Shown: piece by piece, positions 31,712 through 40,261 of the stretch
How the letters are laid out: each line of letters opens with the position of its first letter
Position numbering within the stretch: the first letter of the stretch is position 1
Source: Paenibacillus agilis
GTDB taxonomy: Bacteria > Bacillota > Bacilli > Paenibacillales > Paenibacillaceae
Assembly: GCF_007786455.1 (NCBI RefSeq)
Contig: NZ_VNJK01000002.1
Span: forward strand, 372,001-436,000
Direction of reading: 5' to 3'
Length of the DNA: 64,000 nucleotides
Made by a program: the position numbers and the translations under genes
Notes under the pieces: generated by a model
Told to the model about the DNA's origin: nothing
The model's database searches: none
The model's input: the letters and a program-made list of their open reading frames with translations, nothing else

Positions 31712-32497
31712 GTGATTAAAAATCTCAAAATTCACCTCGCGTGGCTCACCATCGTGCTATTGATCACGGGAACAACCGTTGTGGCCTCCAATGAGTGGGT
31801 TGTCACCAAATACGAGGGGAGCATATTTTTTGAGGGGAAAGAGCTCGGAAATCATCCAAACATGCCATTCCTGCAAAAAGACGGACTGACGTATATCCCT
31901 GTTCGTGCCATTGAAAATGCCAGTATAGGCTTTACGCGGTACGATTCAGCCAATAAAAGCATTTATATCGATATGTTCAACTTTGTTGATGGGGTTGGAG
32001 GTTCTTCAAACTTATATGCCGAGAGCGAAGATACTTTATTTCACCTGCGTATTAACAGCAGTAAGGAACGATATAGTGTAGGCGAGCCGCTGGCAATATG
32101 GTCCGTACTGAGCAACAGAAGCGATAAACAGGCGAAAATCCATCATGGTAGCCCTTTGCTTCATTACTATGTCAAAGATGCAAAAGGGTCCATGTTCGGG
32201 GAAACAAGAGCATCAGCTCTGCGGACAAGCACGGTAGCCGCTCATTTCCAGGAAGCTAGACCATTGAGTAGGTTTACCGCCTATCAGTACAATCGCGGAT
32301 CATCACCACGATATGATCTAGAAGGCGGCGAAGAAATTTTTAAGAAGGAAATAACTAGACCTCTTCACTTGCCTGCGGGAACCTACACGATTGGTGTCGT
32401 TGCAGATTACCGCATACCGAGTGATTATCCTACGAAAAGCTTTATTGATTTGCCTGAACATCGCTTAGAATCAAGCATCCAGATTACGATTGAATAG
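31712..32497 (+). CDS. Secreted protein with a copper-amine-oxidase-N-like stalk domain
   Basis: 261 residues, GTG start with AGGAGG four bases upstream. Residues 1-25 are a signal peptide or anchor. About 30-85 is a stalk domain (FLQKDGLTYIPVRAIEN...), very common in Paenibacillus surface proteins. The C-terminal ~150 residues are beta-rich and look like a BsuPI-type domain (YSVGEPLAIWSVLSNRSDKQ, then LPAGTYTIGVV). It follows the beta-propeller gene and may act with it at the cell surface. Enzymatic activity is not expected. Confidence 0.75.
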   Translation: MIKNLKIHLAWLTIVLLITGTTVVASNEWVVTKYEGSIFFEGKELGNHPNMPFLQKDGLTYIPVRAIENASIGFTRYDSANKSIYIDMFNFVDGVGGSSNLYAESEDTLFHLRINSSKERYSVGEPLAIWSVLSNRSDKQAKIHHGSPLLHYYVKDAKGSMFGETRASALRTSTVAAHFQEARPLSRFTAYQYNRGSSPRYDLEGGEEIFKKEITRPLHLPAGTYTIGVVADYRIPSDYPTKSFIDLPEHRLESSIQITIE

Positions 32498-32537
32498 TCC
32501 TCCTTGCAGGACATATAAGATAGGATGTAAATACATG

Positions 32538-32588
32538 CAAAAAAGGCGAGGAGGCTATCCCCAAAGGGTGCTCCATCGCCTTTTTCCG
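32538..32588. terminator. Bidirectional terminator
   Basis: AAAAAAGGCGA pairs with TCGCCTTTTT with inner stems, between convergent genes; both readings end in a T-run. Confidence 0.85.
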
Positions 32589-33425
32589 TTATTTCGATAT
32601 ATCTACAAATCCTTCGCCGAACACGTCGCGCACATCATGAATCGTTATAAACGCATCCTTATCGTGAGATCGCACAATTTTTTTCAATGCGCTCACTTCT
32701 TGTTTGCTAATGACAACATACAGGATTTCCTTCGGTGTATTCGTATAATGACCTCTTCCATAGAAGACAGTAACGCCCCGATCCATCGACAAATTGACCT
32801 GCTCCGCAATCTCTTTATGCTCGTTGGATATAATCATACAGGCCTTTTGTGTATTTAGACCCTCAATAATAAAGTCCATTACCTTCGTACCTACATACAA
32901 CATCACGATCGTAAACATCAAGGCTTCCGCACCAATGATGAAGTAGGAGGAGAACGCTACGATGAGATCAAAGAACAACAGACCATAACTAATGTTCCAG
33001 TCTAAATATTTGTTCGTAATACGTGCCAGAATCGTCGTACCCGCCGTTGTCCCGCCTACTCGAATAATTAAGCCAAGTCCGACACCAGTAAACACACCGC
33101 CGAAGATCGCGTTAATAATCAATTCGTTGGACGCAATCGTCCAATCTTCGGTAAGATATAAAAAGAGGGAATTAAATAAGACCGCAATAATCGTATATAT
33201 CGTTGTCATCTTGTCGAGGAATCTGTAACCGACAATTAACAAGAACGCGTTAATAACTAAGTTGACGAGCCCTGGAGACCACTGAAACAAATAATAAAGA
33301 ATAATTGTAATCCCTGTAACCCCGCCCTCACCGAACTCATTCGGAATAACAAAGACGTTGATCGCTACTGCAAAAATAAACGCGCCAAGCATAATCATAA
33401 AAATGTCTATAAATCGCTTCTTCAT
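32589..33425 (-). CDS. YitT-family membrane protein (DUF2179)
   Basis: 278 residues. Five membrane helices from residue 7 to about 190, including FAVAINVFVIPNEFGEGGVTGI, then a soluble DUF2179 domain from about 200 (ACMIISNEHKEIAEQV, GVTVFYGRGHYTNTPKEIL, split here). These proteins are widespread in Bacillota without an established function; several are numbered as putative transporters. Start has AGGGAGAAAAG upstream. Single gene. Confidence 0.9.
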   Translation of the reverse strand: MKKRFIDIFMIMLGAFIFAVAINVFVIPNEFGEGGVTGITIILYYLFQWSPGLVNLVINAFLLIVGYRFLDKMTTIYTIIAVLFNSLFLYLTEDWTIASNELIINAIFGGVFTGVGLGLIIRVGGTTAGTTILARITNKYLDWNISYGLLFFDLIVAFSSYFIIGAEALMFTIVMLYVGTKVMDFIIEGLNTQKACMIISNEHKEIAEQVNLSMDRGVTVFYGRGHYTNTPKEILYVVISKQEVSALKKIVRSHDKDAFITIHDVRDVFGEGFVDISK

Positions 33426-33777
33426 CTTTTCTCCCTTTCTGGATGACCCCCATAAGATGATGTTGATATCTAGTTGTCATAAAATAAAAGCCATCCTCTA
33501 TGAAGAGCATGCTTACTGTAAAATAATTCAATCTAGAATCATCTATGTATGCTGACTCATGAATCGGTATCATGATCTTCAACTACGTATGATTAACGTG
33601 CTGCATTATCACGGTAACTATACGCACGACTTATTTACTCATAAGGACAGCCGTCATATCGGTCAGCACTAACAAGATACCATATACTAGTATTTTCGTC
33701 TATTGGTCAATTACCTTTAAAATCACTGCAAGTAAGAAGCCAAATCGTCACTATTGTGCCACAAAAATAATCATGTA
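33426..33777. other. Intergenic region, no confident feature
   Basis: About 350 AT-rich bases before the first promoter of the saccharopine-dehydrogenase-like gene. No open frame, hairpin with a U-tract or repeat was convincing. Confidence 0.4.
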
Positions 33778-33807
33778 TTGACAATAAATTAGTTTAGTAA
33801 CTATACT
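33778..33807 (+). promoter_or_regulatory. Promoter with embedded operator (copy 1)
   Basis: TTGACA at 33778-33783 and TATACT at 33802-33807 are 18 bases apart. TTAGTTTAGTAACTAT at about 33789-33804 lies within the spacer and -10, where a bound repressor would block polymerase. Confidence 0.65.
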
Positions 33808-34004
33808 ATATGCATAGGAAATATTGATTATGCAGTACCTACCTATAGCTTCAAGAGTAACCATGGTCTTGGACGATTAATTATGCAGCTGCCATTTTAT
33901 AAGGTAACCCATTTTCGATTAAGTTTAGCAAGGCGCGACCATTTTATTTTTAAAAATGCCCTAGAAAAATAAATTTGACCAGATCGAATTATTTTTTTGA
34001 TTTT

Positions 34005-34030
34005 TAGTTTAGTAACTAAATTAAATGGCG
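34005..34030 (+). promoter_or_regulatory. Operator copy 2 before the saccharopine-dehydrogenase-like gene
   Basis: TTAGTTTAGTAACTAA is a perfect 6-bp inverted repeat (TTAGTT/AACTAA) around TAGT, matching copy 1 in 15 of 16 positions and lying about 218 bases downstream. It is followed by ATTAAA and may overlap a second promoter (TTGATT, TTAAAT). The symmetry fits TetR or MarR-type repressors; no such gene is adjacent. Confidence 0.65.
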
Positions 34031-34112
34031 AAAGTCTCACAATTTCACCCGCGATACTTAGCGCGCGAATGGCCAGACCAAGGACATTTATAAACTTAGA
34101 TAAGGAGAGATT

Positions 34113-35243
34113 ATGATGAAAGATCGTATTATTGTAATTGGCGGATATGGACATGTAGGACAAGCAATCTGCAAGCAGCTAGCTGATTATTACCCTAGTA
34201 AGGTCTACGCCGCTGGTAGAAATTTAGCGCGTGCAGAGCAATTCTGCCGTACAACGAATGGCAAAGTGAAACCAATTCAAATGGATGTCAGCTCAAAAGT
34301 TGCTCCCTCTTTGTTAGACAACGTTAAGCTGGTAATCATGTGCTTGGATCAATCAGATACTGACTTTGTGGAAACTTGCCTGCAGCGCGGGATTCATTAT
34401 GTTGATGTATCAGCTAACCCTTTATTTCTTTCCCAAGTTGAACAACTGCACCATACAGCTGCATCTCATGGTGCAACTGCTGTGTTAAGTGTCGGACTTG
34501 CTCCCGGGATGACCAATCTGCTCGCTAAGTATGCCAAGAGTCTAATGGATCAGACCGAGACCATAGACATCTCCATTATGCTCGGATTAGGCGATAGCCA
34601 CGGCAATGCTGCGATTGAATGGACGATTGATAATGTAAGTACGCAGTTTGAAATCATGCACAACGGCCAGATTAAAAAAGTTTCAAGCTTTACTGATGGT
34701 AAAGATATTCAGTTCGGAGCCAAGTTGGGGCGTAAAAGAGCCTACCGATTTAATTTCTCAGACCAACATGCCATACCACATACCCTTGCTGTTCCTACTG
34801 TGTCCACACGTCTCTGTTTTGACTCGAACCTGATAACTCGAATGCTGGCTTGGTTAAGAACCTCTGGATTGTTCCACTTATTAAAAATAAAGGAGATTCG
34901 CCAAGCTGCCGTGCTGGCCTTCAGTAAGATTCGATTAGGAAGTGATCGATTTGCAGTTAAAGTAGATGCTCATGGTAAACAAAATAACGAATACGTCTCA
35001 GTAGAATGTCTTGTACAAGGTAGGCATGAAGCTTCTATGACAGCGGCCGTAGCGGCTGCAATCACAGCTGCGGTTTATCGCTCTCCCCTACCACATGGTG
35101 TGTATCATATCGAACAATTATTTCAACTACAGGATCTCCTCCCTGCTATTGAGCAAATAGCAGCGATAGACATTCGAGCGAATGGAAATGTTATCGATCT
35201 CCAGCAACACGTAGACAGGAACATTTCTTCTGCTGCCGGATAA
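34113..35243 (+). CDS. Saccharopine dehydrogenase-like NAD(P)-binding protein
   Basis: 376 residues. The N-terminal Rossmann motif is IIVIGGYGHVGQAIC, followed by the family region DVSANPLFLSQVEQLHH and VLSVGLAPGMTNLLAKY. Members include saccharopine dehydrogenase and trans-acting enoyl reductases; the reaction here is not known. Two ATG codons (34113 and 34116) follow GGAG; the second is better spaced. Two copies of a palindromic operator upstream indicate tight repression, so it is probably an induced catabolic or detoxification gene. It stands alone. Confidence 0.8.
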   Translation: MMKDRIIVIGGYGHVGQAICKQLADYYPSKVYAAGRNLARAEQFCRTTNGKVKPIQMDVSSKVAPSLLDNVKLVIMCLDQSDTDFVETCLQRGIHYVDVSANPLFLSQVEQLHHTAASHGATAVLSVGLAPGMTNLLAKYAKSLMDQTETIDISIMLGLGDSHGNAAIEWTIDNVSTQFEIMHNGQIKKVSSFTDGKDIQFGAKLGRKRAYRFNFSDQHAIPHTLAVPTVSTRLCFDSNLITRMLAWLRTSGLFHLLKIKEIRQAAVLAFSKIRLGSDRFAVKVDAHGKQNNEYVSVECLVQGRHEASMTAAVAAAITAAVYRSPLPHGVYHIEQLFQLQDLLPAIEQIAAIDIRANGNVIDLQQHVDRNISSAAG

Positions 35244-35246
35244 TGT

Positions 35247-35311
35247 TAGCGATAAACAAGGAGAGACTGAGCAATTGTAAATTGCACGGCCTCTCCTCTA
35301 TCGTTTACATC
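35247..35311 (+). terminator. Possible terminator after the saccharopine-dehydrogenase-like gene
   Basis: AGGAGAG pairs with CTCTCCT and outer GCGATA with TATCGT; the U-tract is weak (CGTTTACATC). Confidence 0.5.
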
Positions 35312-35357
35312 TATTTAGTTACGGACATGGATGAAAGTGAACAAGCCTTAACCTCCA

Positions 35358-36335
35358 TTACTCCTTAACAAATGTCTTCGTGCTGCGCACCGTATCGATT
35401 GGGCGAACCAATTTCTCGATTTGCTCACGCTTCTGCTCTAGGAACGGTGGTAGGGACAATTTCTCGCCTAGTGTCTCATATGGCTCATCTCCCATAAATC
35501 CAGGGCCGTCTGTAGCGAATTCGAACAAGATTTGTGGTGCTACTCGCGCGTACAGTGATTCGAAGAAGTAGCGATTCACATAGCCAGATGTGTTGAAGCG
35601 ATAGCTTTCCAAACGCTCCATCCATGCATCCAACTCTTCACGGTTATCAACACGGAATGCCACATGGTGTACCGTGCCGAAGCCTTGCTGTGCACGTGGA
35701 AGAGACTCATTATGCTCAACTACGACTTGCGCACCGTTTCCGCCCTCTCCCATCTCGAACAAGTGGAAGTCGCCTTCCTGCGCAATCTCTTTGAAGAAGA
35801 ATACTTTCTCCAGCACTTCCTTGAAATAATCAAACGGAGAAATACGGATAAAGACAGGTCCTAAGCCAGTGATCGCATATTCCAATGGAATCGGACCATC
35901 TTGCCAAGGTGTACCGGATGCGATGCCCTTATTATGTTCGTCTGAGATAAGCTGATAATGCTGATCGTCGAAATCAACAAAAGACAACGTCCGTTTCCCG
36001 AAGAACGTTTGAATCCCCGTATGTTTTACTTCCAAGCGATCAAACCGCTTCACCCAGTAGTCCAAAGCTGCATCCGTCGGCACACGGAATGATGTTTTCG
36101 CAATTTCATCTGTGCCATGAACGCCCTTTTGAATGCCAGGAAAATCGAAGAATGTCATGTCTGTACCCGCACTGCCCTTATCGTCAGCAAAAAATAAATG
36201 GTACGTTTGAATATCATCTTGGTTGACTGTTTTCTTTACAAGACGCATTCCTAATACATTTGTGAAAAAATCGTAGTTCTTCTCCGCGCTGCTTGTTATT
36301 GCTGTAACGTGATGGATACCTTTCAATGGGTTCAT
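35358..36335 (-). CDS. Ring-cleaving (glyoxalase-fold) dioxygenase, MhqO/MhqA type
   Basis: 325 residues from the start at 36335 (GGAGG eight bases upstream). Two vicinal-oxygen-chelate modules: GIHHVTAITSSAEKNYDFFTNVLGMRLVKKTVNQDD at the N-terminus (given in parts: GIHHVTAI, NVLGMRLVKKTVNQDD) and GTVHHVAFRVDNREELDAW in the second half, ending with FESLYARVAPQILFEFATD. His in GIHHV, His in VHHVAF and Glu in LFEFATD are the expected Fe ligands. Bacillus homologues MhqA/E/O are induced by hydroquinones under MhqR. An MhqR-like box lies upstream. Confidence 0.9.
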   Translation of the reverse strand: MNPLKGIHHVTAITSSAEKNYDFFTNVLGMRLVKKTVNQDDIQTYHLFFADDKGSAGTDMTFFDFPGIQKGVHGTDEIAKTSFRVPTDAALDYWVKRFDRLEVKHTGIQTFFGKRTLSFVDFDDQHYQLISDEHNKGIASGTPWQDGPIPLEYAITGLGPVFIRISPFDYFKEVLEKVFFFKEIAQEGDFHLFEMGEGGNGAQVVVEHNESLPRAQQGFGTVHHVAFRVDNREELDAWMERLESYRFNTSGYVNRYFFESLYARVAPQILFEFATDGPGFMGDEPYETLGEKLSLPPFLEQKREQIEKLVRPIDTVRSTKTFVKE

Positions 36336-36481
36336 TATCATTACCTCCGTGTTGTTGTCATATTTGAGTCTGCTCTGTTTCAAAAATACTAACCATCGTA
36401 ATTGGCTGTTAACCAACTTATTTTATAAAATGGGGCTGCTGCTTTTGATACTCATATATGTTGATTTATCTTTAATTAATA

Positions 36482-36499
36482 TATCTTTAATTCGAGATA
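36482..36499. promoter_or_regulatory. MhqR-like box before the ring-cleaving dioxygenase gene
   Basis: TATCTTTAATTCGAGATA resembles the MhqR operator of Bacillus subtilis (ATCT-cgaAtTcg-AGAT type inverted repeat, from memory). An identical copy precedes the isochorismatase-fold gene. It lies about 150 bases before the start codon. Confidence 0.65.
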
Positions 36500-36772
36500 A
36501 ATATATCACGAGTATTAGTCGCTGTCAATAAGTAAGTACCTTAACTTGTAAAGCGATAACGATTCGTATTGGTTGATGCCTAATCCTATAATTATCTATA
36601 TTCCAACATACAGGTGTAATGATAATGAAGCCATTTACCGTTTTCACTTGGGCATATTCCCTTTATAAATAGCAGGGAACCGGTTGACACAGAACGGTCC
36701 CCCAGCTATGTCGGTACGGAATTACACTGAAACTAACTTACATGTTCAACACAGGTGAAGCATGGCTCGTCA

Positions 36773-37429
36773 TTACTTCGTATCTTTCGCAGCTTGACCC
36801 TCACTAAATGCACGGTTGAAACTTTCAATTAACAAGCCGTAGTTCGGCACAAGCTCTGCAATTAATTGTGCAAATTCTGCAGCATCCGGGCGATTCCATG
36901 TGCCCTGAATCTCAGAAATAACCGCCAACGTGTCAATTGGAATGGCACCAGCTTGCACCACGCGAGCAAGCGTAATGTCTGTCGCCATTTTGCTCCAGTT
37001 ACCAGATGCATCAATTACAGCGTATACTTTGTAGCCTGCCGCTAGAGCAGACAATGTTGGGAACGCCATGCAAACGCTAGTTAGCGTACCAGCAATAATC
37101 AATGTTTTCTTGCCTGTTGCTTCTACTGCTTTGACGAAGTTCGGATTATCCCAAGCGTTAATCTCACCGTTACGTGGTACATAGACAATGTCAGGCAAAA
37201 TTTCCTTAATCTCAGGAATCAATGGACCGTTCGGGCCCATAGGTACAGAGTCTGTTGTAATCGTAGGCATTTTTGTCAACTTAGCCAGCTTAGCAAGCGC
37301 GATTGCGTTGCGGCGAAGCGTTGGCACATCCATATCTTGAACCGTTTGGAAAAGACCGCTTTGATGGTCAATTAGTAAAAGTGCAGTATCGTTAGGGTCG
37401 ATAAATACGTTTTTATTTTGAGTAGTCAT
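36773..37429 (-). CDS. Isochorismatase-fold cysteine hydrolase, YcaC type
   Basis: 218 residues. [14 protein letters not shown] supplies the catalytic Asp21 and [13 protein letters not shown] the nucleophile Cys120; [12 protein letters not shown] and [10 protein letters not shown] are typical of the YcaC branch. The usual catalytic Lys could not be placed with certainty. YcaC-like proteins hydrolyse an amide or similar bond; substrates are unknown. Two MhqR-like boxes lie upstream, so it is probably in the same quinone-stress regulon as the dioxygenase 437 bases away. Confidence 0.88.
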   Translation of the reverse strand: MTTQNKNVFIDPNDTALLLIDHQSGLFQTVQDMDVPTLRRNAIALAKLAKLTKMPTITTDSVPMGPNGPLIPEIKEILPDIVYVPRNGEINAWDNPNFVKAVEATGKKTLIIAGTLTSVCMAFPTLSALAAGYKVYAVIDASGNWSKMATDITLARVVQAGAIPIDTLAVISEIQGTWNRPDAAEFAQLIAELVPNYGLLIESFNRAFSEGQAAKDTK

Positions 37430-37499
37430 GATTCATTCCTCCTAATGATTTAATGTCTAGATTGCGCCAGAAACTTAATCACGAAATCTCGATTATAAA

Positions 37500-37517
37500 T
37501 ATCTTTAATTCGAGATA
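37500..37517. promoter_or_regulatory. MhqR-like box 1 before the isochorismatase-fold gene
   Basis: TATCTTTAATTCGAGATA, identical over 18 bases to the box at 36482-36499, about 70 bases upstream of the start. Confidence 0.7.
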
Positions 37518-37645
37518 TTAGAGAAAAAATATTGAAATGTTTGCCCTAGGTTACAAACATTTCGTTACTCTGTGAGGAGTATTACTGTGAAAGATAATTA
37601 GCCGATGACGGTAATGTAAGCAGCTTGCTGTTTGCTTCGTTTAAT

Positions 37646-37663
37646 TATCTTGAATTAAAGATA
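37646..37663. promoter_or_regulatory. MhqR-like box 2 before the isochorismatase-fold gene
   Basis: TATCTTGAATTAAAGATA, a near-perfect inverted repeat (TATCTT/AAGATA), followed by a further half-site TCGAGATA at 37671-37678. Two spaced boxes could give cooperative repression. Confidence 0.6.
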
Positions 37664-37741
37664 TATGTTTTCGAGATAAATGTCAACCCCTGTTGTTACG
37701 CTTCACTATTTTATCTATAAACCTGCGTTCTTTATCTATAT

Positions 37742-37785
37742 GTATGAAAAAACGAGCCTCTAACATCCGTATAGAGACTCGTCGT
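37742..37785 (-). terminator. Terminator after the SDR gene at 37855
   Basis: ACGAG-CTCTA pairs with TAGAG-CTCGT around ACATCCGTA. The minus-strand reading ends in six T. Confidence 0.85.
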
Positions 37786-37854
37786 ATCCTTCCAAAGAGA
37801 GAGATTGCATAAACATGATGAGCTCCTTCTCCCCTACTTAGTTATACGTATATC

Positions 37855-38634
37855 CTATTTTCCTCTAAATCCACCTTCGGATTTAATGACTTGCCCCGTA
37901 ATCCACTGTGACTCATCACTGGCCAAGAAACGAATGGCTCGCGCCGCATCTTCCGGCACTCCGATTCGCCCCATTGGGAACATAGGCTGTAAGAAGCCTT
38001 TCAGCATGTCGTCCATCCAACCAGAGTCTGTCGGCCCCGGATCTATTCCGTTAACCGTAATATGCAGCGGTGCCAATCCAACCGAAAGCGGTTCGATCAG
38101 TCCCAACAGCGCACCTTTGGTTGCAATATACGCCAAATTGTCTGGATCGTCTCCTTTGGACACCATGTAGACAATTCTTCCCGAGGTCCCTGCCGGATAA
38201 TACTGTTCAAATCTTCGCGCAAACGCCAAGCTCAACATAATCGTTCCCTGATTGTTAACCGTGTAATGCTGATCGAGCGAGCGTAAATCAAGCGTGCGAT
38301 AGTTAGAGGACGCACAGTAAGCCGCATTATTAATCAATATCGTAGGGACGCCTAGCGTTTTCTCGACCTGTTCCATCATGAGCGATGGCATATCAGGATT
38401 CGCATAATCGGCTTCCATATGACTAGCCCGCACGCCTAAGCTCTCTAGCTCCTGACATAATTGCTCTGGCCAGCCTAGCTCTCCACCATTACCTTCCGCT
38501 GCATCGAACGCATGCCAATGCGTAAAGAAAATATCCGCTCCTGCACGTGCTAACTCGCGGCATATAGCTGTTCCAATTCCCGTAGAGCGACTTGCGCCCG
38601 TAACGATTGCGATTTTATTTTTCAATGAATACAT
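37855..38634 (-). CDS. SDR-family oxidoreductase
   Basis: 259 residues from the start at 38634 (GGAGG eight bases upstream). The cofactor motif is VTGASRSTGIGTAIC, NAA appears in ILINNAAYC, and the catalytic Tyr-Lys is in YIATKGAL; Ser sits in YMVSKGD. The ASRSTGIG form, with two extra residues, is seen in 3-ketoacyl-ACP reductase-like SDRs of Bacillus. Substrate unknown. A single gene with a terminator; a second hairpin upstream may end another transcript. Confidence 0.88.
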   Translation of the reverse strand: MYSLKNKIAIVTGASRSTGIGTAICRELARAGADIFFTHWHAFDAAEGNGGELGWPEQLCQELESLGVRASHMEADYANPDMPSLMMEQVEKTLGVPTILINNAAYCASSNYRTLDLRSLDQHYTVNNQGTIMLSLAFARRFEQYYPAGTSGRIVYMVSKGDDPDNLAYIATKGALLGLIEPLSVGLAPLHITVNGIDPGPTDSGWMDDMLKGFLQPMFPMGRIGVPEDAARAIRFLASDESQWITGQVIKSEGGFRGK

Positions 38635-39019
38635 AGTTGATTCCTCCGTTTTATTCGAATGGAGGATAGCAGGCGTTGCATAGTAGAGATGCGGATTGGC
38701 CGTTCCTATTTCCTGAATGCTGTACATAATCACACAAAAAAGCGGACACCCAAAAAGGTATCCGCATTATGAATGTATATATACATCGCTCATCCTGCGT
38801 ATCCTGTAAGGTTGACGATAGAGATACCAAATAAACGCGAGACAGAAACAAAGCAACAAGCGTTGCACCTCTGCACTCTACAATTGGTATGCTATCAAGT
38901 TCATCAGCTTTACAGGTTAATTGGACACATACTAAGCGATTGGCTCCTTCCACTTGCATCTCTGACTTCAGCATAACAATGGCTTCACTCAAAGGCAAGG
39001 CAATGTTTGGAACCTTTAC
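38635..39019. other. Intergenic region with a minus-strand hairpin
   Basis: About 385 bases between the SDR and GIY-YIG genes. A TTG-started frame from 38998 runs leftwards through the terminator-like hairpin, which argues against it being a gene. Apart from that hairpin nothing convincing was seen. Confidence 0.4.
38733..38770 (-). terminator. Terminator-like hairpin upstream of the SDR gene
   Basis: GCGGA-ACC pairs with GGT-TCCGC around CAAAAA, and the minus-strand reading continues with six T. It lies about 100 bases before the SDR start, so it either ends the GIY-YIG transcript or is a leader attenuator for the SDR gene. Confidence 0.6.
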
Positions 39020-39376
39020 TTATTTATAAAATACTTTATCCACGTTGTACTTCGCGTGGAATTCGTTAATGATGTACGTTTCGTAAATTTCACGATCTAC
39101 TGCATCTTCAATCACACATACTTCAATTTTGCTTACTTCGTTTCTGTAATTTTTCATAGGCGATACAGAATCTTCGAAGTGCTTCTTAATTCTTGGTCTA
39201 AGCTTTCTCGCTTTACCTACGAACAACAACTCATCCTTGCTGTTGTAGAACATAAAGATGCCACCCTTTTCTCGCGTGATGAGGTGGAAATCGGTAAAGC
39301 CATAAATATTGCTCAGCTCAGGAGCAATCTCTTTGTAAATTGTAACGTCCGGCGTCGGGACTGTAATGTTGATCAT
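39020..39376 (-). CDS. GIY-YIG domain protein
   Basis: 118 residues. GGIFMFYNSKDELLFVGKARKLRPRIKKHF (cited in two parts: GGIFMFYNSKDEL, LFVGKARKLRPRIKKHF) corresponds to the GIY-YIG core as in UvrC, with Arg in the KARKLRPR region and Glu in DREIYETYII as the possible metal ligand. The GIY is degenerate (GIF) but the fold pattern is clear. It may be a small nuclease or a nucleic-acid-binding relative. No mobile-element context. Confidence 0.78.
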   Translation of the reverse strand: MINITVPTPDVTIYKEIAPELSNIYGFTDFHLITREKGGIFMFYNSKDELLFVGKARKLRPRIKKHFEDSVSPMKNYRNEVSKIEVCVIEDAVDREIYETYIINEFHAKYNVDKVFYK

Positions 39377-39466
39377 TATCGTTCACTTCCTTATCTCTCT
39401 TATAGGTGTACATACTATCACAATCTCTATACAAAACCAATCTGTATGTAGATTGAGCTACCAACA

Positions 39467-39500
39467 GCAAAAAGCCGCTCCTAAATTTCAGGAACGGCGT
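39467..39500 (-). terminator. Terminator after the anti-sigma-like gene
   Basis: GCCG-TCCT pairs with AGGA-CGGC around AAATTTC; the minus-strand reading ends in TTTTT. Confidence 0.75.
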
Positions 39501-39514
39501 TGCACGCTAGTGGT

Positions 39515-40261
39515 CTACTTGCTGTTCGTTTCCAACGAATCGATGATTTTACCAAGTGCAGCTTTATCAAAGGATTTCTCTGCCATTTGAAACAATTCAA
39601 ATGTAAAGCCTTCGTGCTCCCAAAGAACCGCTCCATTTGCAAAATAAACTTTTTTCCCGCTGATCTCCTCCACTCGGACTTCATCGGTTGTACTCATGCC
39701 ATTCTCACCACCCTGTGAGATTAACAAGGAAATAAACTCTCCGCTATTCTTATATTGAAGCTCTACCGTATCCTCACCATGAATGACAGCATTATCGAAC
39801 TCATATTGATTCGCTAACCATGTTGATGCTGGGAAATCGACGCCCATCGCAGTACGAGCCTCTTCCAAAGACATCTGCGGCGATTGTTTATCGTTAATCA
39901 ATACCGATTGATTCTGTTGTTCTTTCACCGTGCTAATCTCTTGATCATATTGCGTAATTTCCATATTTCCAACTTGAAAACTAGCCAATACAGAGCGGAT
40001 CATTTCCTGTGCAAATGAAGTGCTCGATAAAGTGCTACCAAGAAGAACAACAGCAGCAGCACTTACAGCTGCAACTTTCCATTTAACTTTTTTCATATAT
40101 ACACCTTCCCTTTTCGCATGATTAGGTTGAATCGTTCCGATTTCCATTTTCGATTTGATACGCTTATAAATTCTATCCTTAGCTGCGGTATCGCCTATCT
40201 CCGCATTAGTTAGCAACTGAGTTATATCCCGAAACTCTTGCGTGTCCTGCTCTTTATTCAT
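39515..40261 (-). CDS. Putative anti-sigma factor with DUF4367-like domain
   Basis: 248 residues: a cytoplasmic part of about 58 residues, a membrane helix at about 62-85 and an outer C-terminal domain of about 160 residues. The FASTWLANQYEFDNAVIHGED-like stretch (here FPASTWLANQYEF) and the terminal FDKAALGKIIDSLE match DUF4367 domains, common in Paenibacillus anti-sigma and sigma-associated proteins. It overlaps the sigma factor gene by eight bases, so coupling and partner function are likely. Confidence 0.75.
   Translation of the reverse strand: MNKEQDTQEFRDITQLLTNAEIGDTAAKDRIYKRIKSKMEIGTIQPNHAKREGVYMKKVKWKVAAVSAAAVVLLGSTLSSTSFAQEMIRSVLASFQVGNMEITQYDQEISTVKEQQNQSVLINDKQSPQMSLEEARTAMGVDFPASTWLANQYEFDNAVIHGEDTVELQYKNSGEFISLLISQGGENGMSTTDEVRVEEISGKKVYFANGAVLWEHEGFTFELFQMAEKSFDKAALGKIIDSLETNSK

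Noticed and set aside
38651..38998. Minus-strand frame of 115 codons upstream of the SDR gene.
   Set aside because: It starts at TTG without a good ribosome site, runs across a terminator hairpin and into the SDR leader, and shows no recognisable domain.
39020..39376. Homing endonuclease or intron because of the GIY-YIG domain.
   Set aside because: No intron structure, interrupted gene or DNA-binding C-terminal domain; the protein is short.
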